In this document: piece after piece, positions 45,640 to 57,784 of the stretch
Numbering within the stretch: the first letter of the stretch is position 1
Layout: each line of letters starts with the position of its first letter
DNA from: Erodium maritimum
Lineage: Eukaryota > Streptophyta > Magnoliopsida > Geraniales > Geraniaceae
DNA length: 64,000 nt
Reading direction: 5' to 3'
NCBI GenBank assembly: GCA_963921825.1
Contig: OY997590.1
Span: forward strand, 47,633,039-47,697,038
The notes under the pieces: model-generated
What the model was told of the DNA's origin: nothing
The model's database searches: none
What the model saw: only the letters and a program-made list of their open reading frames with translations
Program-made: the position numbers and the translations under genes

Positions 45640-47125
45640 TATTCGTATATATATAGAGAGAGAGAGGAGAAATCTGATACTAACCTAAGAACCGTGTGAA
45701 CCAATCTAAGCCATCCATTTTAAGAATTGAGGGATGAGATACAATTGAGTTGTTGACTTGTTGACTGCAAAAAAACAGCACTTTTTAGTAAGTGGGAAAG
45801 ACTTTTTAGTAAAACTATCATATTATTTTTTTTACCAATTCACTAATTTAATTTTTCCTGCTTCGTTTGAACTCCGATTAGCTTCAACCTTGCGCCATTA
45901 GTTTTGTTTTTTCAAGGGTTTTCTATCAAGATCACTCATGAATATATTTTGAAGCACGATTTTTTTTTGTTTCGGGGCTGATTTAAAAAAAATTATATAT
46001 GGGTAATTTTTATCAACACTTTGCTCTGGTTTTATCAACACTTTAAAACTGGTTTTATCAATACTTTACACTGGTTTTATCACCTCATTTCCAAAACTGA
46101 TCATGATTTTATAACATCATCACGTGCTTTTTATGAACACTAGTTTTATCAACACCAAACACTAGGTTTATCATTAAATTACGTATGTTTTATCACCCCC
46201 ATCACATGTTTTTTTGAAGCACGAAAAAAAAAGAATTATTTTGGGGATGATTTAAAAAAAATTATATATGGGTAATTTTTATCAACACTCTACATTGGTT
46301 TTATCAACACTTTACACTGGTTTTATCAACACTGAACACTAGTCTTATCACCTCATTTTCCAAAACCGAACATGATTTTTATCACCTCATCACGTGTTTT
46401 TATGAACACTAGTTTTATCAACACTAAACACTATGTTTATCATTAAATTACATGTGTTTTTATCACCCCATCACATGTTTTTTATCAACGCTAAACTCTA
46501 CTTTATCACACTTATTATCAAAATTGAACATGGTTTTTATCACCTCATTATTTTTTTATCACCTCAATACATGTTTTTTTATCAACGCTAAACTCTAGTT
46601 TATCACACTTATTATCAAAATTGAACATGGTTTTTATCACCTCATTATTTTTTTTATCACCTCAGTTGATGTTTTTATCAACATTTAGCACTAGTTTGAT
46701 ACCTCTGATATAAAACATTTATTAGTGGAGATTTATTAACCGTCAACATTATTTTTATCACCCCGATATACCTTTTTATTTTCGTACTTCAAAATATATT
46801 TATGATTGATCTTGATTTAAAGCCCTTGAAAAAATAAAAATATTGGCGCAAGTTCGAAGCTAATCGGAGTTCAAACGAATCGAAAAATATTAAATTAGTG
46901 AATTGGTGAAAAAATAGACATTTGTCCACATGGCACCATGCTATTGCAATTATGCCCTTGCTTGTGTGAGAAAGGATGAAAGTGACGTGAATTTGGGTTG
47001 AATTGGGGTGATGATGTGGCATCGTGGTGATTGTTGGATCTTAGGTATGTGTGGGTAGGATTGGTTCTCATGGTTCTTAGGTTAAGAGTGGTTTGTAGCC
47101 GATTCACCTCTATATATAGATACGA
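45640..47125. mobile_element. Foldback DNA element with internal tandem repeats
   Basis: The left arm (45669-45962) is the reverse complement of the right arm (about 46788-47100). Matched blocks are CCTAAGAACCGTGTGAACCA with its right-arm partner, TTGAACTCCGATTAGCTTC, TTTTTCAAGGG and TATATTTTGAAGCACGA. The outermost bases are TATATAGAGAG-type microsatellite on both sides, which hides the exact ends and any duplication. The centre is tandem repeat, not coding. It is most likely a non-autonomous Mutator-like or other foldback transposon. Similarity between arms is roughly 80-90% by eye, so it is moderately old. Confidence 0.7.
45990..46780. repeat. TTTTATCAACACT minisatellite
   Basis: Dozens of imperfect units around GGTTTTATCAACACTTTACA and TTTTATCACCTCAT. 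A ~260-bp higher-order copy (45970-46060 against 46232-46320) and a ~92-bp copy (46478-46555 against 46570-46650) show repeated expansion. Confidence 0.75.
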
Positions 47126-47624
47126 AAGAGTAGTCAAATCAAGTATATATGATTGACTTACTATAGGGGAGATCTAACTTAAGAGCCCGTGCATTCCTTT
47201 GGTTCTAGTTGAGACTGAAAATTTCTATTTGTACTTTTTGTCTATCTAATAGACTTTTATTTGTAGTCCAAGAGGCTTAGTAAAGATGTTTTTTCTTTAT
47301 GTCTCTCATATTTACCTATCGGTTGAAAGCGTCGACGGTTACCATATGGCGAGGCTAAGGCAGAAAGCTAATTTTTATTATTTCTCTCTCATTTAAATTG
47401 CTTTTATCCTACCTTTTATCCTTTAAAAAGTCTTTGACTGCATAAGCTCTAGGGATGTTTTGGCTTATATTTATATTAATATCATGTTTATTATAGATGG
47501 TTAATTAGATATTCTTATAAGCTGATTTATTTAACTCTTGACTGAAACCTCTTATTAACCTGGATATTTATGAGTCTAGGATACAAATCTAATATAAAGA
47601 AATGAGAACTTTTTATTTTAACAT

Positions 47625-47705
47625 ATAACTCTTATTAGAAAACCAACTTAGTTAAAAGCACAAACTGATAGTAAGAGGATTAATTATAGTTATATTCTAA
47701 CACGC
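47625..47705. repeat. Dispersed repeat module, copy 1
   Basis: Shares the order ACTTAGTTAAAAGCACAAAC, TGATAG, TTAATTATAGTTATATTCTA with 47845-47938 (ACTTAACTAAGAACTCAAGC, TGATAG, CTAATTATAACTATATTCTA). It may be part of an old SINE or DNA transposon; I cannot classify it. Confidence 0.45.
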
Positions 47706-47844
47706 TCTTTTACGGACACGGTGAATTATATAAAAGACGAGATGAGCTCATTGACAAGAAGGATAAGGGTTGGTCCGTTTCGGGAAAATTTGTCGAATAA
47801 GGAAGAAATTGTTTTTTTTTTGTACTAAGTGGAGTTTGAACTCA

Positions 47845-47938
47845 TGTCCATGAGATGTCAAACTCTACCATATTAGAAGAACAACTTAACTAAGAACTCA
47901 AGCTGATAGTTGGCTAATTATAACTATATTCTAACAAC
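47845..47938. repeat. Dispersed repeat module, copy 2
   Basis: Second copy of the module at 47625-47705, in the same orientation, about 75-80% similar by eye. It is preceded by GGAGTTTGAACTCATGTCCA, which resembles a pol III B-box region. Confidence 0.45.
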
Positions 47939-48654
47939 TATTATAATATGACATTTAACTTACCTGTTAACATGGAGGGTAATAGGAGAAAAAGAATGAT
48001 TAGCCTCTGCTTTATGGGTAGGATGCAAACAATATTAAGGTGGAATGTATGTTTAATGATGAGGAGATGGACAAGGATAACTATCAGATTTAGGAACCAA
48101 TTACAACTCTACTTCAACATTTAAAAAAAAAAGTTATGAACTCACAAGAGCAATACTGTGTTGGACACATGCCTTGGTTTCATGGGTGAAGCTCTCTATT
48201 TGGGGTTTGAGGAATAAACATGGTCTCTGATCCTTAGCCCATAGTTTTGGTTGTTTTGTTAAGGACATCTTTTTCAGGAAGGGGAAACATTATTTCCCGA
48301 CCCATTTTTACATTTCATTCCACCTTCTTAACTGCGATTGACTTTCTAACATAATTTCAAACTACGACACGGACTAAGGAAATCTCTCTAAATGAACAAA
48401 GTCGTTAGTGTGAGGTGTAAAATGTCGAAAATCCCCCTTAATCACCCTCAAATTTATATTTAAAAAATGCCACTCTTGAATAACTTTCATTGTTGCCTTA
48501 ACCAGTGCTTTCTTGGAAAGCACTTTCTCTCTCTAAAAAAATTAAACCCTCTTTATTTCTCTTAACCTTCCTCAAACTCCAAATCCCCAACCTTCCTCAA
48601 ACCACAAATCCCCAAATCATAGGCGGATCCAAAGACATTTAGGGTATGCTATGA

Positions 48655-48812
48655 CATTCCCTAAACATATTGATATTTGGTCTAGTGGTAAGAGCTATCT
48701 TACTTTTCCTTTTGAACGTGCATTCGAAACCAATGAAGTGTTTTTTGCTGAATTTTTTTCATTCTTATTGGGCTAAATTATCGTCTTTCCTCACGGGCCA
48801 TTAATAAGCACA
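48655..48812 (+). mobile_element. Possible tRNA-derived SINE
   Basis: CTAGTGGTAAGAGC resembles a tRNA A box, and GCATTCGAAACC, ~35 bp on, resembles a B box. The later part (ATCGTCTTTCCTCACGGGCC, ATTAATAAGCACATTTAG) is repeated in diverged form at 59024-59070, which supports a dispersed repeat. No clear tail or target duplication. Confidence 0.4.
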
Positions 48813-48834
48813 TTTAGGCTGTCATATTCCACCC

Positions 48835-50023
48835 ATGTCTGTCACTGTCCAACAACAAGAGTCACTCATTCTTGCAAGTGTAGAAAAGGTTTTGGAAGGA
48901 ATTTCGAAAAATCAAATTTTGGCTACTAATTTTCAAAGCCCTGAGATTGTTCTCAGAAGAAGAAAGAAGAAGAACAAGACACACAAAACACAAACAACTT
49001 ATCTTTATGCTACTAGGTCAAAATCGGGGCAGTTCAAGACTCTCAAATCCTCACCAGCTGTGTCTCCTCAACCTACACAACAAAAGCTTGGAAACAAGAA
49101 TTTTAGAGCTGATGGACAAGGCACTTGGGACTATTGCAAGGCTATTGGACTCAAGGCCTTTGCAACTGATATTGAAGTGGCTGAACAGTTTTAATGCCTG
49201 AATGATGAGTTGAATCAAAGGGTTTCATTAGAAACTGAATCTGGAGATGAGTTTGAAGACTTGGATGAAGATGGTGGAGGAGGGTTGGAGGGAATTAACT
49301 CTAACAAAGGCCTAACTCTCAGTGAGCCATGTAAATCCTCTCATGGAATGTGAGAGGGGCATCATCCTCACAGAATCAGAGGATGATCAGAACTTGTTAT
49401 GCTATCAACCGGCCCATTTCTTATTATTTCAAAAGACTAAACAGATCCTTCCTACTCAGTCTTTCATTACATGGTGTGAAGAGTTGGGGTAGACTGTCAC
49501 CATTTTGCACTTGTCTTTGGGGTCTTGAGGAGTGTGGGTAGTATATCAGTAGGGTTCTTTTTTGTGAGGATGTCTAGCAGTTGTTGGTCGAGAGGTCTTT
49601 GTTTGCATGGGACTCAAGCTTTCTTTGTCTAACCAATAATGGTTCTGTTTACTTCCACTTGGTGTCCCATACCGCTTAGGGACTGTCACATGTGTATTTT
49701 ACAGTAAGGTTAGGTAGGTTTGGACTCGGGGGTTTTAATTCTTGGTTGTTAGTTCTTTATCCCTCCTGTGGGTTTGTATTTTTACATCTGTTAGAGGGGT
49801 ACTAAGGGGCTGTAAATTGGTTTCGGACCAGTATTGTTTTGGTTGTAATAGGGTGATGTATTAATTGAGAGACCATGTTGGTCTTGGTGGGAATATATTG
49901 GTTTTTGGTGGCCTCCTTTGTGAGGTGCTCATTATTGTAATTTGAGGGGATTTGTATCCTCTTTCTTTGGGTTTTCTTGTTAAAACCCATTGATCTTTAA
50001 TTCCAGCTAGCTTTCCAAAAAAA
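48835..50023 (+). mobile_element. Shrunken LINE (ORF1 end, ORF2 start, 3' UTR)
   Basis: It opens with a 119-codon frame (48835-49194) ending in the LINE ORF1 tail motif GTWDYCKAIGLKAFATDIEV, related to ORF1 at 9715-10320. Around 49330 comes an endonuclease start (LSWNVRGASSSQNQRMIR), broken by a stop near its beginning. The sequence then passes without RT into a 3' UTR and an A-run at 50016-50023 after AGCTAGCTTTCC. So nearly all of ORF2 is absent while both ends are kept. It could be an internal deletion or an established non-autonomous derivative. Confidence 0.65.
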
Positions 50024-51387
50024 AGGTATTCACGTCTTGTTAGTTTTATGCCCTAGGCCAATCTTTTCTTGTATGACATTATCATTTATTAATACATTGG
50101 CACTTTCATTATCATTTTGTTAAATGTTAATTGCATGAATAATCGACTCTTTCTAAGATCATCAATTACGTGACTTGATAGTAAAACTCTTAGAAGAAAA
50201 AGAGAGTATTATTCTAATGATCCCTGGTCTTACCGATATATTAAGACTAGTATGATGTTGGCTGATGATCACGTTTTACTGATCATTCATATTGGATATG
50301 AAGTCAAATCATAGATGCCATTTAGGGAAATGGTATTGGATAACCCACTGTGAGAATACTTCATAGAAACTGTCATGAGTATTTCTCAGTACCGTAATAT
50401 GACTTAAGTCCTTTGACCTTATACTCGTCATGGATTTCTACATAGGTGGTTGTGTGTCTTGACGCAGTTCAACGTTGTCTTTGACCGGACAACAATAAAG
50501 ATTGTTGTTGTATACATAATTGTCTATGTGAGGAATGTGAGCGACTGATAAGGGATTTGTCACTCATGTAAATATGAGAGATATCGTTTGCCCCCCTTGA
50601 TAAGTGAGACTGCAGAAATGCATGGTCATGCGAATCGATAATGAGTTATCACTTACAGTCTACTTAAGATCAAGAAACTAACGGTCGAATAAAATAAGGA
50701 TGACGATCCTATGCCTTATATTCGATCAAGATATCGATGACAAAGGGATTAAGATATTAACGGTAAAAGGTTGAAACGGATTGTCGATCTTCATATAACT
50801 TTGGGTAGTCATAATGTCTTGCTAGAGACCAATTATGACATGTGGACGGAATGAGGATTTCGGGATCACTGCCAGCGTTGTATGAACCTGTAGGGTCACA
50901 CATAGAGCAAGCTCAAAATGAATTGGAATTTTAAAAGCCCAATTAAATGTGAAAATATATTTATGTATATTTAATTGATAAATATAATAAATATATATTT
51001 TTTTTAGATTATTATTTAAATATAAAAGTTATATTTAATATAACAATTTAGTTTGGTACACTGAATATCATATGGGATTTGATATTTTAATATGAGTTTT
51101 GAAAGTTAAAAGTTAACATTTTTGGTTTTGAAGGCACACGGTCAAAACATAACAAAAAGAGTTTTAAATTTCAAAGTATATTATATAAGATTCATATTTC
51201 TCTTTGAGAAGGTTACGGCTAAAAGAAATGAAAGCAATTGTTTTAGTAGCCTTTCTTTTAATTAAATTGAAATTGTATTGTTTTATATTAAAAGGAAGGT
51301 CACGGTCAAAGTTTGTTTTTCAAGTTTGATAGTGCATCATTGTTTCACGGAAATAATATCTACTGCTGCTAATTTTCGGGGGTTTTG

Positions 51388-53285
51388 TGCAATAACCACT
51401 CCCAGTCAACGCCAGTCAAACCTACGAAAAACAGGAAAATTTAAAATTTTTAAGACAGACACTTAATTGAACCTAGAATTGACCCCGATGGTAATACCGG
51501 ACTTAAGTTGACCCCGATATCGACCAAAGTGAGTTCCGGGGGACTCAGGGCAACTTTCTGATCAGTTTGGGAAATGTTGACTTTTCGCTGGAAAAGTCAA
51601 CCGAGCGACGTTTTGGTCCATTCGAGGACCGTTTTGGATCCAAAAAGCTTAGCCGTCGTCACAGCGGTCTTAGTTGAGCCGTTTTCTTGTAGCCCGTCAA
51701 GTTTCGTAATTTCTTGAAAAAAGTGCCCGTTCGAGGCCCGAAACGTCCGAATTTCGCGAATCTGATTGGAAAATATCTTCTAGATAATTTTCCAAAAAGT
51801 GTGGGACCCACCTTGCCACTTGTCAAACAAGTGGTGGTGTTAGATTTTGGGGGGGAAATAAAGATGAGGACTAAAGGGGGGTTCGGCCAAGAGGGTTAGA
51901 AAGAGAGAAAAAAATAGAAAAAAAAGGAGAACAGAGTTTAGAGAGAGAAGGAGAAGGAGAAGAAGAGAGAAAAGAGAAGGGCTAGGGTTTTTGCTACTAT
52001 TCACGCTCATCCAACCCTTGGATCGTCTCAAAGTTAGGAGAATCGAACTCACTCCGTCTTCCTCTACGGTAATCACCAAACCGATCTTCGTTTTGTCAAG
52101 TTCTAAATTTAGGTTTTGGTTTAAAACTATTAGTTTATGGTTGTATTGAGGGTGGGGGATCGTTGGAGACGGTTTGGAGACGTTTTGGGGTGAAGAGGTA
52201 CGTTTTCCGGTGACCGGGAGCTCGGGGGGAGCTCCGGCCACCATAGGGGGTGGCCGGCCGGCCATGGGGTGGCTGGCCGGAGCTAGGGCCAACCACCACC
52301 AGGATGGGCCGGGCCCAATTGAACCCTAGCCACCCACGGCCAAGGTTGGCCGGGTGGGGCCCACGTGTTCGGGTTTTAGGGTTTCGTGTTCGGGTGGTTT
52401 AGAACGTTCCCCGAGTCATTAATCCACAATTGGTGTGTCTTGGGTTGCCATGAGTGCCTGTGGAGTATTGGACAGGTGTTGTTGCTGTTTGTTGAACTTT
52501 GGCTGTGATTGTGATTGTGGTTACCTGAGGTTGGGGGCCCGCTTCATGAAATGGGGGTCCTCGAGCGCACGCGTCTGCATGTTCAGACGGGATAGGGGGC
52601 CCGCCCGTGAGGAAAGGGGTCCTGGCCGCGCGTGCGTGGTTTGGGGTTGGTGAGTGACAGGTCGACAGCCTGATCCGACTTTGTGTCGGGAAAAGTGCGA
52701 TAGGTCGACCGCCTGGCCTGACAGGGTTCGGTAAAGGGCGTGAGGGAGGTTACTGAGCAGCTGGAGTGTGATCCTTTGTGATCTTGTTAGGTGTGCGATC
52801 CTTTGTGATCTTGGGTGTTACGTGGTTGTCTGTCGTGTCATTTGAGGAAGTTGACAATCGTTGTGTCGGGTCTACATTACGTATCCGAGTGTTGAGTCGG
52901 TTGAGGAAGGTAACTGTTGTGTGTGTTAGTCGGGTTGTTGTTGGAGTTACCGGCATTGTCTGCTAAGTATGTCGTAGTCAGTCTGTTATCCGTGGTGGTG
53001 AGCGAAGGCTCACCCCTAGCTGCTTTTCCTACAGGTACTGGTCGCTGATTGGACTAGGTGAGCTTCCGAAGCTTGAAGAGCTAGGAGCGGGAGTCCGGGT
53101 TTACTTTGAGTCTAGCGACGTACACTTGTATTTTGTCCGTTGTGGGACGTACTTTTGAGTTGTAAATTATTCTTTTGATGAACTAATTGGTGGTTTTAAA
53201 GTGATTTATGTAAAATGTTTCAAAATGTTTTATTGTTTTAAAGGTTCGCGTCCCGAGTTCGGTTTGCTGAAATTGGGGCGTGACA
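51388..53285 (+). repeat. 5' LTR of nested Tekay
   Basis: 1,898 bp from TGCAATAACCACTCCCAGTC to GGGGCGTGACA. It starts like the array LTR but lacks its 37-bp and 48-bp expansions. It holds the palindrome GTGAGCGAAGGCTCAC (52998-53013). Confidence 0.9.
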
Positions 53286-54448
53286 GCTTGGTATCAGAGC
53301 TCGAGGGCTCACACCTCGGACTGTACGTCAATTAGGTGGGGAGAGTCGAGTCAGTAAAGTCTCGTCGTGCGTTGGGTACGCAGGTCGGAACCGTGTGTAG
53401 ACCCGTTGTGTTTTGAGTCCTGTTTATGTTTGTGTGTATGTGGAGTACGAGATTACTGGCATGCTGTTTGTGTGTTGCTGCGTGAAACATTTTTTAAACT
53501 GTCGCGACTCGACTCAGGGGCGCCCCTGTAGTCGAGCGTGACGGTGTTGATATCAAGTGGGTACAATGTAGTTCGGGGACGCCTTGACCGGGTTGTAACT
53601 ACGTAATGTCAAGAAATGAGGTTTTTAATGAAGTGGAGAAACTTTTAAAAATTGATTGGCCCTGTGGGCGTGTTTTGATTTTGATTGGCCCGGTGGGCGT
53701 GTTTTGATTTTTGTTGGCCCGGTGGGCGTGTGTGGTGTTGTTGGCCTTGTCGGCTTGTGTTTGAGGTTGAGTGACTTGTGTTTTGGTCGTTGAAATTGTT
53801 GTACGTGTGTTCTTAGTTTGGTGGTCAAATGTCTGCGACGCACAAGCGTGCGGGTTGCTAGGAGAAGGGTAGGATGCGAGTGCCCTAGGATAGACGTGAC
53901 GGTGTGTTAGGTGCGAAGTCGTTCCAGCTACGGGACGGGCCATGGACCGTCCCGATAGGAAACGTGGTCGGGGCCTCTGTTTTGGCCCAGAAGGGGGCAC
54001 GGCCCGGCTAGCGTGCCGGCCTGGAAGCTGGCACGGCCCGGCTGGCGTGCCGGCCCGGAAGGGGGCACGGCCCGGCTGGCGTTCCGGCCCGGTAGGTGGC
54101 ACGGCCCGGCTGGCGTGCCGGCTCAGAAGCTGGCACGGCCCGGGCCACTCACCGGCCGGGAAGGTGGCACGGTCCGGCCCACTTGCCGGCCTGGTCCAGT
54201 CAGCTACTTTCAAATTCTTTGTTTCGTGTCGTGTTGCGCGACTTGGTGCACGTTATGCAGTCTATTTGAGGTTTCTCTTAGGTATTATTATGGTTTAAAT
54301 ATTAATAGCGTGAGCGGTGTGACGTTGTAGTAACAAGTACGTTAGGGTAGACGTAGACCGTGTGAACGTTAGTGTATTTGAGCATGTCGTCTTTATATAA
54401 GTTCGCAAACTGAACGTTTGCGTGTATCCGTGCAGAGGATACTAACAC
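53286..54448 (+). promoter_or_regulatory. Nested Tekay primer site and leader
   Basis: Primer site GCTTGGTATCAGAGCTCGAG at 53286. The leader holds the dimer-site-like hairpin at 53509-53535, three to four TTGGCCCGGTGGGCGTG-type units (53655-53745), a second tandem array of ~37-bp GC-rich units (53985-54190) and the double hairpin at 54405-54442, six bases before the gag ATG at 54449. Confidence 0.8.
53985..54190 (+). repeat. ~37-bp GC-rich tandem repeat in leader
   Basis: Five or six units built on GGCACGGCCCGGCTGGCGTG and CCGGCCCGGAAG. This block is absent from the array leaders, so it expanded in this copy or its subfamily. Confidence 0.85.
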
Positions 54449-55530
54449 ATGGCTCGTGGCAGACGAGGACGATCAGCCGTGACACGGGGACGGGCACCCG
54501 CGCGAGGCAGGCGGGGACGGTCAGTAGGGACACCAGGACGGGTGCCCACCGTTGAGCCCGCGAAGTACGCAGAGGCCCAGGGTACTCCTGTCAGAGAAGA
54601 TAGGAGGAGCGACGCGAACCTTTTACGGGCACGCCCAGCGTCCCGCCGGTCGCAGACCCTCCCATTACGACCGCCCTGGACGAGCTGAGGACCATACGGC
54701 CCAATCGAGAGTCGGCGTCGCCAGCTCCGGAGGCAGCAGCGGTCCCAGTGTGACTCGTTCAGGCAGAGGACCATACGGCCCGGACCCCGCTGGACTTCCT
54801 GAAGCTAGGCATACCCACATTTGTCGGGGAGCCGAACCCCGACCTAACCGAGAGGTGGCTAGAGCAGGTCACGCGGGACCTGGACACATTAGGTATCGAG
54901 TATGGCCGCCGCAGAGTGTCCTTTGCAGCTCATCAGCTGAGGGACAACGCCTACCACTGTTGGGGCGTGTGAGGGACAGAGTCGGACACGACTACGACAT
55001 CTTCCAGACGGTCTTCCTGGCACAGTATTTCCCCGAGTCGGCTCGGTTGGACCCACATCGGCAGTTTCTGGACCTGCAGCAGGAGGGGATGTCAGTGGAA
55101 AAATACGAGGCCAGATTCACGGCCCTGACCAGATTCGCGCCAGAGATGGTGGCGACAGAGCAGAACCGTTGCCCGCGGTTCGAGGGGGGACTGAGGCCGG
55201 TGATTCGGGATAAGGTTCTCGCCTTGAGGTTACGGGAGTATTCAGAGCTCGTGGAAACTGCAGCGACGGTGGAGCAGGGTATCCGGGATGCGGCCACGAC
55301 CCGCGAGGTTTGACAGCGGCCGACCAGCTTTGCAGGGTCGTCCGAGTCACGACACCCGAGGACACAGAGGACCACGGGGTTCTTCCGACCACGGCCTCAT
55401 CAGGGTGGAGCGAGACAGCTGGGGTCGGTAGCATCAGTGGGGCCAGTCGCTTCAGTGAGACGGTTGAGATGCTTTAGCTGCGGGCAGCCAGGCCACATAC
55501 AGCGAGAGTGTCCGATGGACACGGGGCCGA
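54449..55530 (+). pseudogene. gag: Nested Tekay gag (broken)
   Basis: It starts MARGRRGRSAVTRG at the same place relative to the double hairpin as the array gag. Gag homology follows in more than one frame (FVGEPNPD, AQYFPESARLDPHRQFLDLQ, EKYEARFTALTRFAPEMVAT), with CCHC knuckles near 55460-55590 (CFSCGQPGHIQREC, CLRCGQVGHTIARC). Two knuckles are visible here. It is not functional. Confidence 0.85.
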
Positions 55531-55854
55531 GAGCCGAGGAGGCCAGGTGTCTCCGGTGCGGCCAGGTTGGGCACACTATCGCCAGGTGTTATGAGCCGTT
55601 GGGGGCAACGTCAGCGCAGCGACCGCAGCAGTCGCGTAAAATACAGTCACCCAGGGGTCGCCCTCGTCAGAGTCAACAGTCGAGGTTTTCGCAGCCATCA
55701 ACGAGTGCGCTGGTTCCGAGACAGCAGCAGAGATCTGGGTATATAGCAGTCAGTGCGCCGGGTCAGAGGCAGCAGGCGTCACACGGACGAGTGTACGCAG
55801 TTACCGACTCCCAAGCCCCAGGATCTACTACCCACCGCGAGACCATTCAGGGTA

Positions 55855-56135
55855 CGTGTTTATTGTATCATTTATGGGCGTTATTCTTATTTGATACCGG
55901 GGCGTCACACTCGTTTATTTCGTTGAGTTGTGTTGAGAGGTTGGCGTTGATCTTAGAGCCATTGAGTCCACCCATGTGCCTGGACAGCCCAGTTGGGGGT
56001 GGAGTATCGTTGACTAGGGTCTGTCGTGCCTGCGAAATTAGAGTCGCAGACTGTCCTTTCCCTGGTGACCTTCTCGTACTGGGAATGACGCCTTTTGACG
56101 TGATGTTGGGAATGGATTGGCTGGCGAAGTACTGA
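55855..56135 (+). pseudogene. pol: Nested Tekay protease region
   Basis: Shows [40 protein letters not shown] and VLGMTPFDVMLGMDWLAKY, aligning with the protease frame at 35864-36325. It lies in one frame with the second gag knuckle (55437-56135), unlike the arrangement in the array copy. Fossil. Confidence 0.85.
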
Positions 56136-56162
56136 GCCAATATCGAATGCTACAGACGACGA

Positions 56163-57780
56163 GTGACAGTGTCAGTAGGCAGTACGAAGGTGACGTGCAT
56201 TCTGGGTAGTAAGAGCGGGGTCCTCCTGTCGGCGTTGCCCACAGTGAAGGAAGTATCGGTTGTGCAGAGCCGAGAGTTACCGCGAGTGGTATGCGAGTTC
56301 CCTGAGGAGTTGAGCGGGTTACCACCGGAGCGTGAGGTGGAGTTCGGGATTGACTTGGTGCCGGGAACGGCAACGATATCGATGGCGCCTTACAGGTTTG
56401 CGCCGGCAGAGTTGATTGAGCTAAAGCTTCAGCTCGAGGAGCTTCAGGAGAAGGGATTTATCCGTCCGAGCATATCGTCGTGGGGAGCACCAGCACTCTT
56501 CGTGAAGAAGAAGAGTGGAGAGCTTCGGATGTGTATAGATTACCGGAAGCTGAACCGGGTTACGGTGAAGAACCAATACCCGATGCCGAGGATCGATGAC
56601 TTGTTCGACCAGCTGAGAGGGTCAATATGTTTCTCGAAGATCGATCTGCGATCCGGATATTACCAGTTGCGAGTCCGAGAGGGGGACGTCGCAAAGACTG
56701 CATTCCGGACACGCTATGGCCATTACGAGTTCTTGGTGATGTCGTTTGGGCTGACGAACGCACCTGCAACGTTCATGGATCTGATGAACAGTATATTCCG
56801 GCCGTACTTAGATCAGTTTGTGGTAGTGTTCGTAGACGACATCCTGATCTATTCGCAGAGCGAGGCGGCACATGAGGTGCATCTGAGGACTGTTATGACT
56901 CTACTGCGCAAGCATCAACTATATGCCAACCTGGAGAAGTGCGAGTTCTGGCTCGCTGAGGTGAAATTCCTCGGTCACATCGTGTCCCGCGACGGTATAC
57001 TAGTCGATCCGTCGAAGATCGACGCGGTTTCGAAGTGGGCACGGCCCACGAGTGTCTTCAAGATCCGCAGCTTTCTGGGGTTGGCGGGCTATTATCGGCG
57101 ATTTGTCCAGGACTTTGCGCGACTAGCCGTGCCAATGACTCTGTTGACGCGCAAGGGAGTCAGGTTTGTGTGGACAGAGGATTGTGAGCGTGCATTCACG
57201 GAGTTGAAGACTCGTCTGACTACCGCTCCAGTGTTGGTAGTGCCAGAGCGAGGGATCGGGTATGAGGTCTACTGTGATGTGTCCGGGGAAGGACTGGGCT
57301 GCGTACTGATGCAGTTGGGTAGAGTTGTCGCTTATGGCTCCAGGCAGTTGAAGACACACGAGCGCAACTATCCTACCCACGACTTGGAGCTAGCAGCCCT
57401 CGTGTTCGCGCTAAAGGGCTGGCGGTATTATCTGTATGGCGAGGGGTTTCAGGTGTTCTCGGATCACAAGAGCCTCAAGTACATCTTTTCCCAGCGAGAC
57501 CTGAACATGCGCCAGCGGCGATGGATGGAGCTGCTTGAGGAGTACGACTTTGAGCTACACTACCATCCGGGTAAGGCGAACGTGGTCGTCGATGCCTTGA
57601 GTAGGAAGTCGGTTCCGAGTCTTGCTAGCATATCAGTCCGAGAGTGGGACATGATGGGGGAACTGAGCACGTTCGGGCTTGAGCTAGAGGAGATTGCTGG
57701 TGACATGGCCATGTGCTCATTAGTGGCTCAGCCCTCACTACTTGCCCGAGTGTTGGAGGCGCAGTCGGAGGACGTCGAGA
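56163..57780 (+). pseudogene. pol: Nested Tekay RT and RNase H
   Basis: The open frame from 56163 carries the RT ([39 protein letters not shown]) and RNase H ([32 protein letters not shown]) with the same spacing as 36235-39288. It ends around residues AQSEDVET, where LTR sequence begins. The frame continues to 57986 only by reading LTR. Integrase is missing. Confidence 0.9.
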
Positions 57781-57784
57781 CGCT

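Larger units (their letters stand above)
47126..48650. other. Unassigned AT-rich intergenic DNA
   Basis: No gene, terminal repeats or RNA signals seen. Two related ~85-bp modules lie in it (47625-47705 and 47845-47938). Frames are short and stop-rich. This is the best candidate for plain host intergenic sequence in the window. Confidence 0.4.

Noticed and set aside
50038-51387. An independent single-copy region with regulatory function
   Set aside because: Its start matches the copia LTR start and a perfect CGTCT duplication frames it together with 58593-59008, so it is half of a solo LTR.
53599-54330. Arg/Pro-rich frames of 105-204 codons
   Set aside because: Read-outs of the GC-rich leader tandem repeat; no domains and no start conservation.
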